Source of the DNA: Taiwanofungus camphoratus
Taxonomy: Eukaryota > Basidiomycota > Agaricomycetes > Polyporales > Taiwanofungaceae
Reading direction: 5' to 3'
Length of the DNA: 64,000 nucleotides
NCBI GenBank assembly: GCA_003999685.1
Contig: CP021221.1
Span: forward strand, 496,001-560,000
Positions 1 through 12,504 of the stretch are shown here, piece after piece. The position numbers and the translations under genes are program-made. The notes beneath the pieces were generated by a model that saw only the letters and a list, made by a program, of their open reading frames with translations, was not told the DNA's origin and made no database searches. Numbering within the stretch: the first letter of the stretch is position 1; each line of letters opens with the position of its first letter.

Positions 1-3
1 TCA

Positions 4-1877
4 TCAGGACAGGTGCGCGAAGCCCACAACTATTTCGGACATTAGCCAATGTAGTAGCCTTAACGTGGTGAATTACTTACGATGATTTTCCACTAAAAGT
101 GATGGTGATTCAATAATTAATCTATGAAGTAAGCGTAAGGAATACGAGAGGACGTACTGTCATAGGCCGAGTACGCATTCGCTAGGAAATTCTGTCCTAA
201 TTCGAACATCCTTGGCCCAGCTGACGCGATCCAAGTATGTATGCGATCGTCCGTGATGTTGAGAGACTGATACAAGGTTTGCGGTATGATATATCTGGCA
301 AACGTGAATGTTGCGTGATAATCGTATCTGATGACAGAGTGACGTTTATGGGCTTACTTCGAACTCGGAAAGGAGAAGGTAAGACTACCAATACCGATGT
401 CGAGTGAAGGAAGGGAGTCGACAGTGATGTTCGCCGGAAAAACAAGCGTATGAATGGGCGAAGAACCATCTACAGTACTGCCTGGTATGGATTGGACGAT
501 ACTATCCAACGCATCACTGGCAGAATCGTGTCAGCAAGAAGCTCAAGCGATAATGGAGCCACCTGCCTCGGAATCCCAATATACAACACCCCAGTGTCAG
601 TCCTAGCGTAGATGGGTCCATCAACGACAACAGAATTGCCACAAGCGAAACTAGATGCCTGCGTCACACATAGATTGAGACTTGAAGAGAAATAATGGGG
701 TTAAATCTAGCATTGATTTGAGGACTGACGTTGAATTCCCAATGGAAATTATACGGGAGATTTTGAGGAAGCCATGTGATAGTCCCTGAGAAGGCGAGTG
801 ATTCAAGATGACGTAGGGCCGCTCCATCAGCGGAGGATGATATCTGAGACAACGCACGCACCATTGAAACGGCTTTGGTCAATGCCACCAAAGGTGATCT
901 CTCCCACGCCCTCACTTGTGCCATTCTCACTCAACGGACTGACGTAGATCCCAAATACAGGCTTCTCAATAATACCTTCGGAGACGAGGTTCTCCACGAA
1001 CGTAGGCGTCGTGTTGGATCCCGACACTTCTCCCCCGTTGGACCCCGATGGACCAAGCCCCACTAGATGCGTTCAGTAAAATACGAACATAACGCTAGAT
1101 AGAACACTCACGAATGCCATCAAGAGGCTCAATAAGTGTGAACCCGCTTACGTACTCCGCTGAACCAATGATCTGCGACATAGTGGTGGCATCGCCGATT
1201 GTTACACGGTCGAGATATGCTGTACCGTTCACACTTCCGGTGCCATACCTGTATGTCGCCATAAAGCTTAGTAACTACCAATTTGCTAAATTCAAAAGTG
1301 GGTGCCCACCCGACACTGAATGTCTGGTAAATCCTACGGAAGGAGCAAGATATGTGAGTCCATGCATGACATGGCAGTACCGCTTCGGCTCAAATGCGAA
1401 TACTACTCACGCCCTTGTGTAAGGTCCAGGCATATACTGTTTCTCACCGCCTACCCACAATATTGCACTTCCTGTGTCAACAACCACATCCCGAAAAGTT
1501 TGATTATCCCCAGCTTGTACTGATTTGGATTGTTCAAAACAAGTTAACGAATAAAGGAGTCCGGTAAGCTCACCAGGAGTTACAAGCTTGACCACGGCGT
1601 TGTAGATAGGTGCGGTAGGATCTTCATTGGCGTGGTGCAACATAAATATGATGAGCGGTAACATTGAAATATGGCAGCATCACTTACTGAAGGCATTCGA
1701 AGCCGCATTGCTAGCGAACTATGGTTCAAATGGTTCGCGATCCAAAAATACGAAGAAAACTTACACAAGCGTCGACGTGAGTGGCATCTTGAGAAGGCTC
1801 GCTGCATTGGCATGGCTGGCTACAAGAATGCTGAGGGTAACAGCGGCACTAATAGCAGTCTTAATCTTAGGCAACAT
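4..1877 (-). CDS. Secreted pepsin-like aspartic peptidase (family A1), copy A
   Basis: The start at 1877 gives a signal peptide of about 25 residues (MLPKIKTAISAAV..., ending near SHANA), so the product is probably secreted or vacuolar. The first catalytic loop reads VVVDTGSAILWVGG (about 1450-1500). The second reads ARTDTGVLYIGIP (about 560-610). Between them is the body segment GEITFGGIDQSRF. The C-terminal exons encode SLNITDDRIHTWIASAG and AYSAYD, then a 12-nt microexon (81-92) and a last exon ending VGFAHLS at the stop in 4-6, the usual A1 terminus. Donors and acceptors flanking the microexon are canonical (gtaagt, ttttag). It is a close paralog of the gene at 18077-19938, sharing intron positions. 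Seen: both DTG loops and the paralogy. Known of the family: acid endopeptidase using two Asp. Not resolved: the exon between the signal peptide and the DPTAPIYNAVV segment. Confidence 0.85.
81..92 (-). other. 12-nt microexon of aspartic peptidase copy A
   Basis: Read on the minus strand, the 12 bases TGGAAAATCATC lie between a ttttag acceptor and a gtaagt donor. Joined to ...GACA| upstream (donor gtacgt) and |TTGTGGGCTTC downstream, they read M-E-N-H-L-V-G-F-A and restore the A1 C-terminus. The paralog has the same exon at 18163-18174. Confidence 0.75.
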
Positions 1878-2077
1878 AGCGCTTTTCTATGCGGAGCAGC
1901 ACGAAGAGGAGTACGCAAGAGTTGCACAATTAGACAAAGAGAAGGGGTATGGTAGGTGCAAGCTCAATGGATACGCTTTTATAATGAACCAGGGTGAACG
2001 AGATTCCAAGACGGAGTTGCATGACCGAAAGGCCAGTGCGTCGAGGGTGCCTAAGGAAAATACGTAAACCCCTACAG

Positions 2078-3194
2078 AAGCACTGCATTGTAGTGGGTTC
2101 CATTCGAAATCAAATTGTATAGAGACGGCATCACAGGCCTACATTTTGGGTTCACATCACGTACCACAATCTGCCAGAGAATAACTTCAAGCCTGCAAAA
2201 CATATATTCGATAGAGGCTCTACCTTCTATAGCGTATCACATGAGCTCGAGTAGCGAGAAGATTGTTATTAGCTCAAAAGATTGCTTGTGGTAGGCCCTG
2301 GTATGTTATCGCTTGTACTAGACGGAAGACCGCGAACAAACTTGCGACGGCCAGCTATCCACGTCAGAGTTCTATAGCCGACGGCTCTCCAAATCATCGT
2401 AGGCTTGTTAACAGCATTCTGTAACACGCATACTAATATCGTCATAAAATCAACGGCTGGCACATTGCGGTCATTCACGGGCATCGTTGAGGACTGAAGT
2501 CTCCCGAGAGCACTGCCAGCCTTTCCATCACGGAGGATTTGTGCCGGCAGAAGAGCCCAACTGCAGTGCTGCAGTATCTGGTATGAGAGTTTGTTGCGGA
2601 AATTCAGACCATTGTGCACAAGAACAGAATCACCGTACGGCATCTTGAAGCACGAGTCCGCACGACAAACGCGATCATGTGACTGGCACCCAGGCTATAA
2701 AACCCCTTGAAGGGGCCCAGGGCTCATGACGACACCGTTATATTGTCCGTTAAGAGATGATCCATTGTCAAACACATCTTCTTTGCGTTGCATTCCAACG
2801 GTTGTTAAATATCATATTACAGCCTCGTATCTGTCATTAAAGTGATCACTGCAATAGAGAAGATGGTGCAAATAGATGATGGAGAAGGTAAAATAGAAAA
2901 GTTATAAAGACGGATGTCTACCGATACAACACTAATGATTTCAAGGAGACACTGAGTTCGTAGATTGAGCAAGTGCAGGGAAGGAGACAAGGACGGTGGC
3001 AAACCCGATTGATACTGATGGATAGGGATGGAACCAAAACGGTGTGACGAAAATGCGACAGCTCTGATACATATGTGCATGATGAAATAAAGTGAAAGTC
3101 CAGATTAAACCCGACAAAAATGAGTAACACATGGACATGGAAGAAGACATCACCGCGTCAACGATCGCTTCTTTCTGCGGTCAGGATTTAGCAA
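2078..3194. other. Intergenic region between peptidase A and MED13
   Basis: No recognisable gene. It holds a minus-strand 124-codon open frame (2269-2643, listed separately) and a TATA-like ctataaaacc on the plus strand near 2695 with no supported reading frame after it. Confidence 0.4.
2269..2643 (-). CDS. Hypothetical 124-codon open frame, doubtful
   Basis: An uninterrupted minus-strand frame starting MPYGDSVLVHNGLNFRNK and ending TTSNLLS. I recognise no domain, signal peptide or membrane segment, and composition is unremarkable. It stands alone between two convincing genes. It may be a chance frame or an exon of an unrecognised gene. Confidence 0.15.
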   Translation of the reverse strand: MPYGDSVLVHNGLNFRNKLSYQILQHCSWALLPAQILRDGKAGSALGRLQSSTMPVNDRNVPAVDFMTILVCVLQNAVNKPTMIWRAVGYRTLTWIAGRRKFVRGLPSSTSDNIPGPTTSNLLS

Positions 3195-6100
3195 TTAATC
3201 AGTGGATTCCTTGCATAAGGCCATCCGCATGATCTCCAACGCAGCTAAATGAAATGGCAACGTCGAATGCTGACGCATCCTCCACCTCATACGCGAGAGG
3301 ACAAACAAGTCGTGAAAATTCTGCGTGATGTCCTGGAGTGTCTTGTCCTCGGTGGCATCTATGCCTTGCATCCTACTCGGTAGCGCCTCGACAGGAGATC
3401 GTGTCAACAGTGAAGACCGCAATGAACAGGTAGTGTGCAGGCGGTGTATACGCACAACGGAAATTGATGTGTGATCCGTTCCCGATGGCACGTAGATCAA
3501 CGTGTTCGAACCTAGTGCACGTACGCTGGGGTGACTCTGCAACTGCGGTTCTTCATCTTCCGAGTCGGGGATGAATGACAGGTCTGTATGGCCTGGATTG
3601 AAGGGACCGGAGCTAGAGAAAGAACTTAGAGAAGGGATGCATGCTATTCCTGCACAAGAAAAAAGGGCGTAGGTAGAATAAGACGTGTCTGCAAGAACAG
3701 TGCCAGAGCCTGTACGAGGGGGGGAGCGCGTGGATGATGGTATGGGCGAAAGCGCGCATTTACCATTGGTACCATTATTAGTAGCCTGTGCGAGGAAAAT
3801 CCAGGGATTTTCATGCTCTACTGAAAGGAGTGTAATATGCATAGGGGGAGTCTCCATGGAACACGCAGTTGAGTCAAAATGGGTAATCCAAGCTGTGAAA
3901 ATATTGAATAGCAGAATCGTCAGCGTCGAGAAGCGAATATCATTATAAAAACACTTGCCATCGAGTTCACTGCTTCTCAAAGACCCCAGCTTCGCCACGA
4001 CAATCTTCCACTCTACATTCGCCCGTGCAGCAAAGTCCCGAACAAATCCCCACACTTGGTTCACGACGAAGGTCTCCACTGATTCGCCCGGTAATAGCCA
4101 TGCCCCTAGTTCATAAGCCTCACCTCGGGCGTCCACACACGCAGCAAGCACCCATCGTCCACAGGGGGTTGTCTGATAGCCAACATGCAGTAAGGTGTGT
4201 CGATCTACGACGTCCAAGGAGTTCAGGTGGGGTTCAAGAACGAAAGTCACACGAGCACCATGGTCTGGGAATGGATACTGCGCAACACCTGTAGAGACCA
4301 AAGGACGGGCGAGTGCGAAAGCGGGGGCGCGGAAGTAACCACGTTGAGGAGCTAGACCTGGAAGAAGCGCACGCGACATAACGCGTTGCACGGGTAAAAG
4401 GACGCGGTCGTACACACTTTCAACAAATGGCTCGAGCCCTACGTGACCCGCACGCGGATCAGTAGGTCCACCAGTAATAAGGGCATCAGGAACAAAGTGA
4501 AAGAGGATTTGCATATCGCCATGTGCCTTGGTCACACGCTTGACAGCCGAAAACAGGTGGCGAAGAATTGGGGAAGTGAGAGCAATAATAGACGGCGGAG
4601 TGACGATGTAAAAAACAAAACTTAAGCTCGGCTGGGCAAGTCCAGCCACAAAGCTGGCTACAAAGACAAGTGAGATGATAGTTATCTAAAATTGCAAGTG
4701 ATGATTGCGTACCGAGGGTCTTCCTGAACGAGTCGAAGCGTATTGGAACAAGGCCTGGTCGGGTACAACTGGTGCACATTCCAGCAGAGTGTGCCCCAAA
4801 ATTCTTAGCCTACAGACCTGATGAGTATCTGCAATCATACTCCTGCGTGAAACATACCGAGTATGCTGATGACACCTTGTTTAGCCATTCTGCTATTTCC
4901 ATTTGTTTCTCTTCGTCTGACCCTTCAAAGAACACGAAGGCAGTCACATCTTTCTTCCCACCTCGAGGACCAAGACCAAGCTTCTCCCAGAATCGCAGAG
5001 CGGTCGGGAGAACTTGGATCAAGGTATCAGATTTGCCTACCGTGAACATAGGAGATTCCAATAAGTGAAGTGACGTTATAGAGGCATCTTCACCACTCTC
5101 CCGCTGAGCAGAATCTGCATTCTCATTTTAGCCGAATTTAAGACATTAGACGGTTCTATAACTCACCTAAGCCAGACAACATCTGAAGACTGACCGGAGA
5201 TTGTGCCATACCAATGCTCCCTAAAAGCCGGTTGACTCTCTTGACGTCAGCTTGCCATACCTCCGTAGGAGCTGGCACTTCCAGAGATGCTGTGGTCGCA
5301 TTCACTTGCCACGCATCCGCCCATATGCTATTCTCCACTACTTCCTTTACGAGGATCTGCGCTGCTGCTTCAAGAGACTTCAACTTCTCCGACGTCAATC
5401 CTAATACGGCAGCAGGAGATACTGGAGTGGGCACAGATACTGGTGCAGTTCCGCCAGGAGAATTACTGACTACGGCACCTGGATGTCTAAGCGGCGCACT
5501 CAAAGGGAGAAGGTGGGAATGGTGAAAGTGAGTCTGGAGTAGAGAGGGCCCCATGGGAAGATATGATGGCGGAGGGGTAGAAGGACGCAATATGGTCGCT
5601 GCATCGTCTTCGTCCGGCCAGCGCTCCTCATCCTCAGAGTCTGCTTCCGATTTGGTCTCGTCCAAAGCTGGTGAAGGTGCACTCTCCCACTCCTCATGCT
5701 CCCTCACCCATGACGGCGACAACTTAACCTCACGTGCGCCCTGGTCGAAACTCTTCCGCTTGACACCAATCAACTTGCGAACAACACCGACACGTGGATC
5801 AGTTGCAGCACTATACTTGGACTTCCATCCGCTCTGCAGAGGAAACAGAGAGAAAAGGGGAACAGGCTCGGTACGATCCTCTTCGTCCGGTGGACTCGGT
5901 AATGCAAACTTCCCGACAGCATATTTGCCGTCAGCGAGCCTATGACTAATATTGAACGGGATAGGGTCAAAGATACTGGGACCTAGGCTCAGTTGGTCTG
6001 ACTTACGGCCCCCGCTAGGCTCGTAGTAATCTGATAAATGCACTGTAGGTGTTGTGGGCCCTGAATGCGAGGACTGTGTCTTTGTCGGTGAAGGAGGTAG

Positions 6101-9100
6101 CAGGTCCGGGGCGGGAGGGACATCTGAATAACGGAAATCAATGGCACGTGGTGTGAACCCTTCTCCAAGTGCTGGACCCGTCCATGGCGACGGTTGAGTG
6201 AGAGTAACTGTAGGTGGTCCAGGCCCAGAGTCCACACCAGGCAAGGGAGAAAGACCTAGAGGTGCCGATCCTGGGGTCGGCATCAAACCTGCACCCATAT
6301 TCAGAGGGTTGACGACCGTGACCGAAGGTGTGGAAGTAGTCGCGGAGCGGGCCTGCGCTACGGGAGCGTCGAAAAAGTTGAAGTCATCATCTGTGAAGAC
6401 ATCGAATCCATCATCTAAATCGAAGCCGCCCACACCATCCCCTCTAGAACGCGTACCACCAAAAGAGTCTATGTTCATGTTGAATCCCATGTCATAATCC
6501 ATATTTATATCCACGAATTCATTAGAGGGCTGCGTCCAAGAAGCCTCAAACCCGCCAAATGGATCAAATGTGGACACAGCATTTTGATCATTTTCATCAG
6601 GAGGTCCCAAAGATGCGGGCACTGCACTCAGATCGCTTTGTTGTGGTTCGATCTTAGTATCCAAAGAAATTTGCATCGCATCGTCGTTAGAAGGTAGGGT
6701 AGCCCCAGTCTCCGGAGGAGAAAATAAAGAATCCGTCGAGTCTTGCGGCATGAAGGGCGAACGTATATCTTGATCCACCATGGTCGTGTTAGTTATTGGC
6801 AAAGAGAGGGGGCTCGCTACTTGCTCAGCATTCATACGATTCGGCGCACTTGGCCTTGATATAGGTGGTGGCGGCATCGGAACAGATCCAGGCCCACTTG
6901 TGCTGCAAGCCCGGCCGCGCGAGCTCGCGCCCTCTCTTTCCCTTCTGATCCGCTCACGCTCTCGTTCTCGCTCCTTTGCGACGGCATCGACGTATCCACT
7001 GATCTCAGCCGCGACTTTATGCACGTCCCTCGTATAAGGCTTCGTAGACAATGACAATGTGCGAAACGCACGGAGAGATATTGTAGTGGGAGATGACGTC
7101 AAGGTAGGCAGGCGTCGGGAGGCCGAAGGCAAGAGATGCTCTCTGTCAGCGGGTTGAGGAATTGGTTGATGTAGCGGGGTAGCTCCACGAGTCCCAGCCT
7201 CCGTTGATGTTGAAGAACCCAACTTTGAGCCTGACAGACTCGGTGGGACCGCCGGTGGTGGCGGTGGCGGAGATGCCTGCAGCTGTGCTGGCAGTTCTGG
7301 AATATACTGGAGTGAGGTCCTAGCATGCATTGATGGGGAGCTTGCGTGATAGGAGAGGCAGAGTCGAACAGGCCAGATGACAGGCATTCCCTTATCCTCG
7401 CCCTGCTTGTTCTGCACGGAAAGCCAGGCAATGACGTAAGTAGGAGTGTTTCCGTTGGCGGAGGTAGTAGAAAAACCGCTCTCCAGCGAGCCATGGACCG
7501 ATACACCCTTCCAATCGCCCACCCCCAGACCCAGAAGCGCTTCGTCGAACTGGGAAGTCAGTGCGGAAGTGGGTCCTCCGTAAGTATTCATATAATAAGC
7601 AGGAGTGCCATGCGGAAGTAGGATGATAGGAGTCCCTTGGGGCAGAGGCAAGTTACTATAGAGTGGCAGATGACACGTAGGGCGGAGGACGGGGTGTATT
7701 ATGAGGCGTGAGGGTGAAGACTGAGAAGAATGGTGAGACAAGTGCACTTCGAGATGACAGTAGATGAGTGGACGACTGCGCGCATGATGTTCCCAACCGG
7801 AACCCCATTCAGAAGAAGTAGAGGTAGGACCAAGGAGGAAGCCATCTTTTAGCCTCACAGCGGGTCTGCAATTTGAGCTGCCTTTGGCGGCCTCCGCGAT
7901 TTCATCGATGAGTCTGCCGCGCACGGCTTGTAGGAACTGGTGAAACGGTCGACGGAGCGGCTGCCGTGGAAGAAGATGGGCGGATGAGGGGGCATTAGTA
8001 GGCTTTCGCAAAAGATTGAGGCAGTTGGGACATGGTGTAAGTTGAGTAGAGCACGTGATCGAACATGGATATATAGTCGCAGGCGTGAAAGTCGAGGAAT
8101 CTGTTACTGCAATATGTCGTACGTCAGTAAATCACGTCAAAACAATGAAAGCGCCGAGGACGCGCTCAGGCTAGCTAGATTTTGGAGTCCCTTGAGAGAC
8201 GGGGAATGCAGTAGACCACTCAGGCGGATAATATATGCGATGCATTTGCAAGGAAAATGGTCGCAAGCCCCCATGAACATATCCTACAACTGTCCAATTT
8301 CCACCAGCCCTGGCTTATCGAGGACTGCCCATTTCGAGCACATTAAACCTGGTTTGCCATCTACTCACCATGAACCCGGGTCTCATTGGCATACAGCCTG
8401 ACCAGGAGTTAAAACGCTTTTATGATGCCATACTGATAAACCAATGAAACCGGATTCCATTTGTCATACGCCACGGTATCTCGGAAGCGGGTGAGAAAGC
8501 ACGGAAACACGGGTTCCCATGCCCTGAGTGAAGCCAGACTACGGTAGCCACCCAGGACGGGTCGCCTAGCACGACAACTGGCTCCAAAGCTACGCCTTCA
8601 GGAAGAGAAGCTGATGAAGTTAGATACTCACATACTAAACCATCGAATTGTAATGCCAACAAAGCAACATGGGATTCCGAAGTCCGAACAGTGGAACAGA
8701 ACGCGAAGACATAGAGTACAGCAAGATCCTTGGATATGTAAACACTGGGTAAGAGGGAATCCAAGATTGTGTGGTTCGCATTCCGCTCCAGTATCCTCCT
8801 ACGGGCAATTTCGATGAGGTTCAGCTGATCGGATGTATTAGTGGCAGATGCGCCAGTAAATACTGAGTAGGCGATAAGGGGTTGGTCGGGGAGAGGGATT
8901 ACTGAAGCGAGTACAGGTGATGCCAAAGATATGGGCGGTGGAAATTGGGCCAAGAAAGATGACCCAGTGTTGTCCTGAGGTGCTGCATGCGGCTTTGCCG
9001 CCATGGAGGGTGCGTACAAGGGCGAGCAAGGCTTCGGAACTATCGAACGGCCAATTTGAATGACTCCGATACCATGCGTGAACCTAAGTGAACGGCCGTA

Positions 9101-9379
9101 AGACCAGCTCGGAGTATCGGGAACCGCTGTCCAGACAATCAGAGTAGCCTGCTCCGATCCGCAAGAGATAGACCAGGCGTGGCCATGCAGATCACTCCCC
9201 AGAACGTGACAGTTCAGGAAGAGCCTCAGCTTGCACCTGCTTGCAGCCTGCGCCGGAAGAGTAGTGTTCGCGAGGCCGGCGTCTTCACTCGTGTCACCTC
9301 GATGTATATGTCGACAACAACGTGCGCTGCTTTGATCTGCGCACCAATAAGTACTCTTCACTTTACACCAGAATGGCAC
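3195..9379 (-). CDS. MED13: Mediator subunit 13 (MED13/Srb9/Ssn2), kinase module
   Basis: Large multi-exon gene. The N-terminal Med13 domain is in the exon at 8420-9379: HAWSISCGSEQATLIVW, then IEIARRRILERN and LPSVYISKDLAVLYVFAF, matching the conserved LFVNGDL-type segment. A 5'-proximal middle exon runs from about 8104 to 5156 and is Ser/Pro-rich with acidic patches (DINMDYDMGFNMNID). The exon at 4810-5061 carries the MID-like segment LPTALRFWEKLGLGPRGGKKDV. The exon from 4649 carries the PIWI-like C-terminal domain (PPSIIALTSPILRHLFSAVK, DMQILFHFVPDALI, CGRWVLAACVDARGE). The last exon ends LPFHLAALEIMRMALCKESTD at 3195. MED13 links the CDK8-cyclin C-MED12 module to core Mediator and represses or tunes Pol II transcription. 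The start is unresolved: the frame is open to 9379 and an extra 5' exon is likely. Introns near 3660-3960, 4680, 5070-5155 and 8110-8420 are inferred. Confidence 0.88.
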
Positions 9380-9669
9380 TCAATCGCATGGCGGCAGTCT
9401 GAGTGGCTCGCTTGGTGGAAGCAGTTTCTCGTCACAATAAGCGAGATCGTGGATCTTTTTGACGGACTTTGAAATACTGTCTCATTTTGGGTCACAAACT
9501 CCTCAATATGGAGAAAGTGAATTTGTAAAATTATGTCTCCGACCAAATAGTGTCCTGAATTTCCGACAATTGTCCAGACAATGCGTGTCACAGAGCAGCC
9601 AAATTTTGATGTGACGAGCTGCGCGACGACCTGCAACGTCTCGTATTCCGCCTGCACATCCACTCAAAA
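9380..9669. promoter_or_regulatory. Shared divergent promoter region of MED13 and the DUF2433 gene
   Basis: The two genes are transcribed away from each other and at most about 290 bp separate the recognised coding parts. Any missing 5' exon of MED13 would also have to lie here. No TATA box stands out. Confidence 0.4.
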
Positions 9670-12068
9670 ATGCAGTCCGTATCTCGCCCTGCCTCCACGT
9701 CCACTCGCCCCGCCTCGTCACCGAATCCAAGACCACCGACGCATCAAGTAAATACCCAGACAAAAGTATTCGATACCGCTCACGGACGGCTATTATGCAT
9801 CGCGGACATCCGTGGCCGCCTTTCTGCTCTCAATGACCTCGCGAGGGAGGCGAATGCGTCTGCTATCATCCATACGGGTGATTTTGGCTTCTTCGGTGTG
9901 TCCTTATTCAGTTGCTATCAGATTTCTTGTCTAAGACTCGACGCTTGCAGAGGCGTCAAGTCTCGACAGAATCAATGACAGAACACTCCGCCATCTCACA
10001 ATGTACTCCCCGCTCATCCCGACTGCACAACGTAACCATCTCCTCGCCCCAGAAAATCCGCCCTCCGTTATCCGCCAGACTGTCACCATTTCGCTGCTGT
10101 CCGAATTCCCTCTACTCCTCACTGGCCAGATCAAGCTGCAGGTGCCCGTCTTCACCGTCTGGGGTGCCTGCGAGGACGTCACCGTCCTCGAAAAGTTCCG
10201 CGCAGGACAGTACGACATTGACAACCTTCATGTGATTGACGAGGCGACGACACGGTGCCTCGATATCGGCGGCGTCAAACTGCGTTTGTTGGGTCTTGGG
10301 GGAGCGCTTGTACCACACAAGATGTTCGACAACGGGGACGGCAGCGCGACGATCGCTGGCGGGCAGGGAACGATGTGGACGACGGCGCTGCAGCTCGGTG
10401 AGCTCGTGGACACCGCCCAGCGCGTGTTCGATCCTACCGAAACGCGGCTGCTCGTCACGCACGCGAGCCCCGGGCGCGAGGGTATCATCAACCAGCTCGG
10501 GCTTGTGCTGAAAGCGGATCTTACCATCTCTGCGGGTCTTCACTTCCGATATGCGTCATCGTACAATGAGTTCAGCGTGCAGGGCGACTTTGAGGGTCTG
10601 CGCCACAAGTTCGTTGTTGGCAAAGACGGTTTCGACAAAGTCTGGGATAGTGTCAAGACTCAGGTGGATGCGGTCATTGATGACCATCAGCGGGTATTGC
10701 TGGATAAGGCGCTCTCGGTCATTGAGCGTATACCGCCACCCACCAATCAGCCTGCGCCTAATGGACAATTCCCTCCAGAAGAGCCGGCATGGAAGAATTG
10801 TTGGAACTGGAACCTGTGCGATGCAGCTTATGGTTCTCTTGTTCTCGATATAAAGGATGGCAGGGTCAGCGCGGAGTTGAAGAGCCAAGGCACGTTCCAT
10901 CAGACTCCATTCAACTGGACTCACTGACTTCATTCTCCTCTAGGGTTCAACTACGCATACCGCCGCACGATTACACCTTCCACGACCGCGCCCACTCCAA
11001 GCTCGCAGACATCTGCTCTTCTGGCGGGCGGTGGTGGCACGCAAACGGCGGCAACGCCGACACTTTCAACCAGAGGCTCAGGCACGCCCGTCGCGGCTGA
11101 GAAGTCGCTCCCGCCACACCTCAATCCTGCCAACAAGTCAAAACCTTCTACGCCCCCTCCCAACTCAGCAGGCTCAGGCCGCGAGACGCCGAAGGAACCC
11201 AGGCAGAACGGGACCCCCAACAGCGCCGCGGCAGACAGAGCAGAGCGGGAGCGCGCAAAACGGGAACGGAAGAAGGAGCGCAAGCAGCAGGAGCGGGCGG
11301 AGCGCGAGGCGGCCACGACGAAGGAGAAGGAGAACGGAGCCGCCGGCACGAGCAACCCTGCGAGTCCGTCGCCTGACAAGAACGAGGCCGATGCGAGCAA
11401 TACACCGCCGCAAGGGAAGTCGGGCAAGGGAACGCCTGATATCCAACGTGATGTGAAGTCGCCTGAGGATGGTGTGGCGTCCCCCGCGACCGAGAGCACA
11501 GGTATGAGGACCCCCACGAGCAGAAGACCACCTAGGAACCCGTGGACAATCTTCATGCGGATGAATGTACCTGCAAACGAGCAGGAGGTGCGCGACTTTT
11601 ACGGGGATGCGAAGGCAGGGGTGAGTGAGGACATCAGCACAGCACAGTACTTTTGACCTTAAAGTCACGTTAGATTACGCGAGTGAATTACCCGCAAAAC
11701 TTCGCCGGCCGTGCGCAGAAAATGGTGTACGTGGAATTTGGAGACGAGGAAGCTATGAAGGCTGGTCTCGAGAAGCAGGGCGAGGTGCGTCTCATCGTGG
11801 CTATTTCGATCAATATATCCTCACGGTATCACAGAAACTTAAGGACATGATTCCGGACATGAAGCAAGCAACGGACAAGGAATCGCGCAACGCCGAGAAT
11901 GGCGGCCCGCCAAGAGGCTTCGGTGGACGTGGCGGACGAGGAGGTCGGGGAGCCTTTGCTGCGAGAGGATTCGCGGCGGCAGGGCTGACGAAGAGTGCCT
12001 ATTCTGAAAAGAGGGCGAATGGCGACGCCTCAGCGGCCGAGGGATCAAAGGCGTCTGAGGGGTCGTGA
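9670..12068 (+). CDS. DUF2433 metallophosphoesterase-like protein with RRM-like and RGG C-terminus
   Basis: Residues from the start (MQSVSRPAS...) lead into a calcineurin-fold core: RLLCIADIRGRLSALNDLA and IIHTGDFGFF, then LQVPVFTVWGACED and TRLLVTHASPGREG. The canonical metal-ligand motifs are altered (ADIRG instead of GDxHG), as I would expect for DUF2433, so catalysis is doubtful. After an intron the chain continues FNYAYRRTITPS, a long Ser/Pro and Lys/Arg/Glu-rich linker with a basic coiled stretch, and then an RRM-like unit (PWTIFMRMNVPANEQEV, FAGRAQKMVYVEFGDEEAMK). It ends with an RGG-type run (GFGGRGGRGGRGAF) and stops at 12066-12068. Introns: about 9898-9950, 10890-10943 (GC-AG, needed to avoid the stop at 10925), about 11621-11674 and 11784-11831. 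Inference: an RNA-associated protein using a degenerate phosphoesterase fold. Confidence 0.75.
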
Positions 12069-12504
12069 ATGGACAATGGTAGACGAACGGCGACGGTTCT
12101 GACTCCTTAATTATGTTATGCGTTGAGAGTTGGTACTTGGAGACATCCTTTCATTCGATTTTTTCCTACTCTTCGCAGTTGCGTTGTGTCTTTGAACTTC
12201 TCTTCTTATGCTGTGGATTGCTCCTTTGATACTTATGGTCATGGTAATGCGAGATCCCTTATGCACGCCTCTTGTAGTCCTGTGTGTTTTTCTCTGAGAT
12301 GTGGTGTGTGTGGTCAGGTGACTAAGTGGTGCTCCACGCCCATGTGATTGCCCCAGATTTTGCCCCAGATGGTGTTCTCGTGATCGCCCCGGGCTCAGAT
12401 TCCTGGGCGCCTCTACGGGGACGGCTCAGGTTACTCTCAATACCGGACCATCGTATAAGTACACTGCTCTTCGCTCTCTATCTTGTCGAGCTTCCAGTTG
12501 AATC
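12069..12504. other. Intergenic region, 3' end of DUF2433 gene and promoter of ACADSB-like gene
   Basis: T-rich leader sequence before the ATG at 12505. No gene, repeat or clear core promoter element seen. Confidence 0.4.

Noticed and set aside
1627-2067. Plus-strand 146-codon frame with a hydrophobic stretch
   Set aside because: It is the complement of the signal-peptide exon of peptidase copy A, which has homologous support.
10951-11556. 201-codon minus-strand frame
   Set aside because: Antisense to the spliced Ser/Pro/Lys-rich linker of the DUF2433 gene; no domain.
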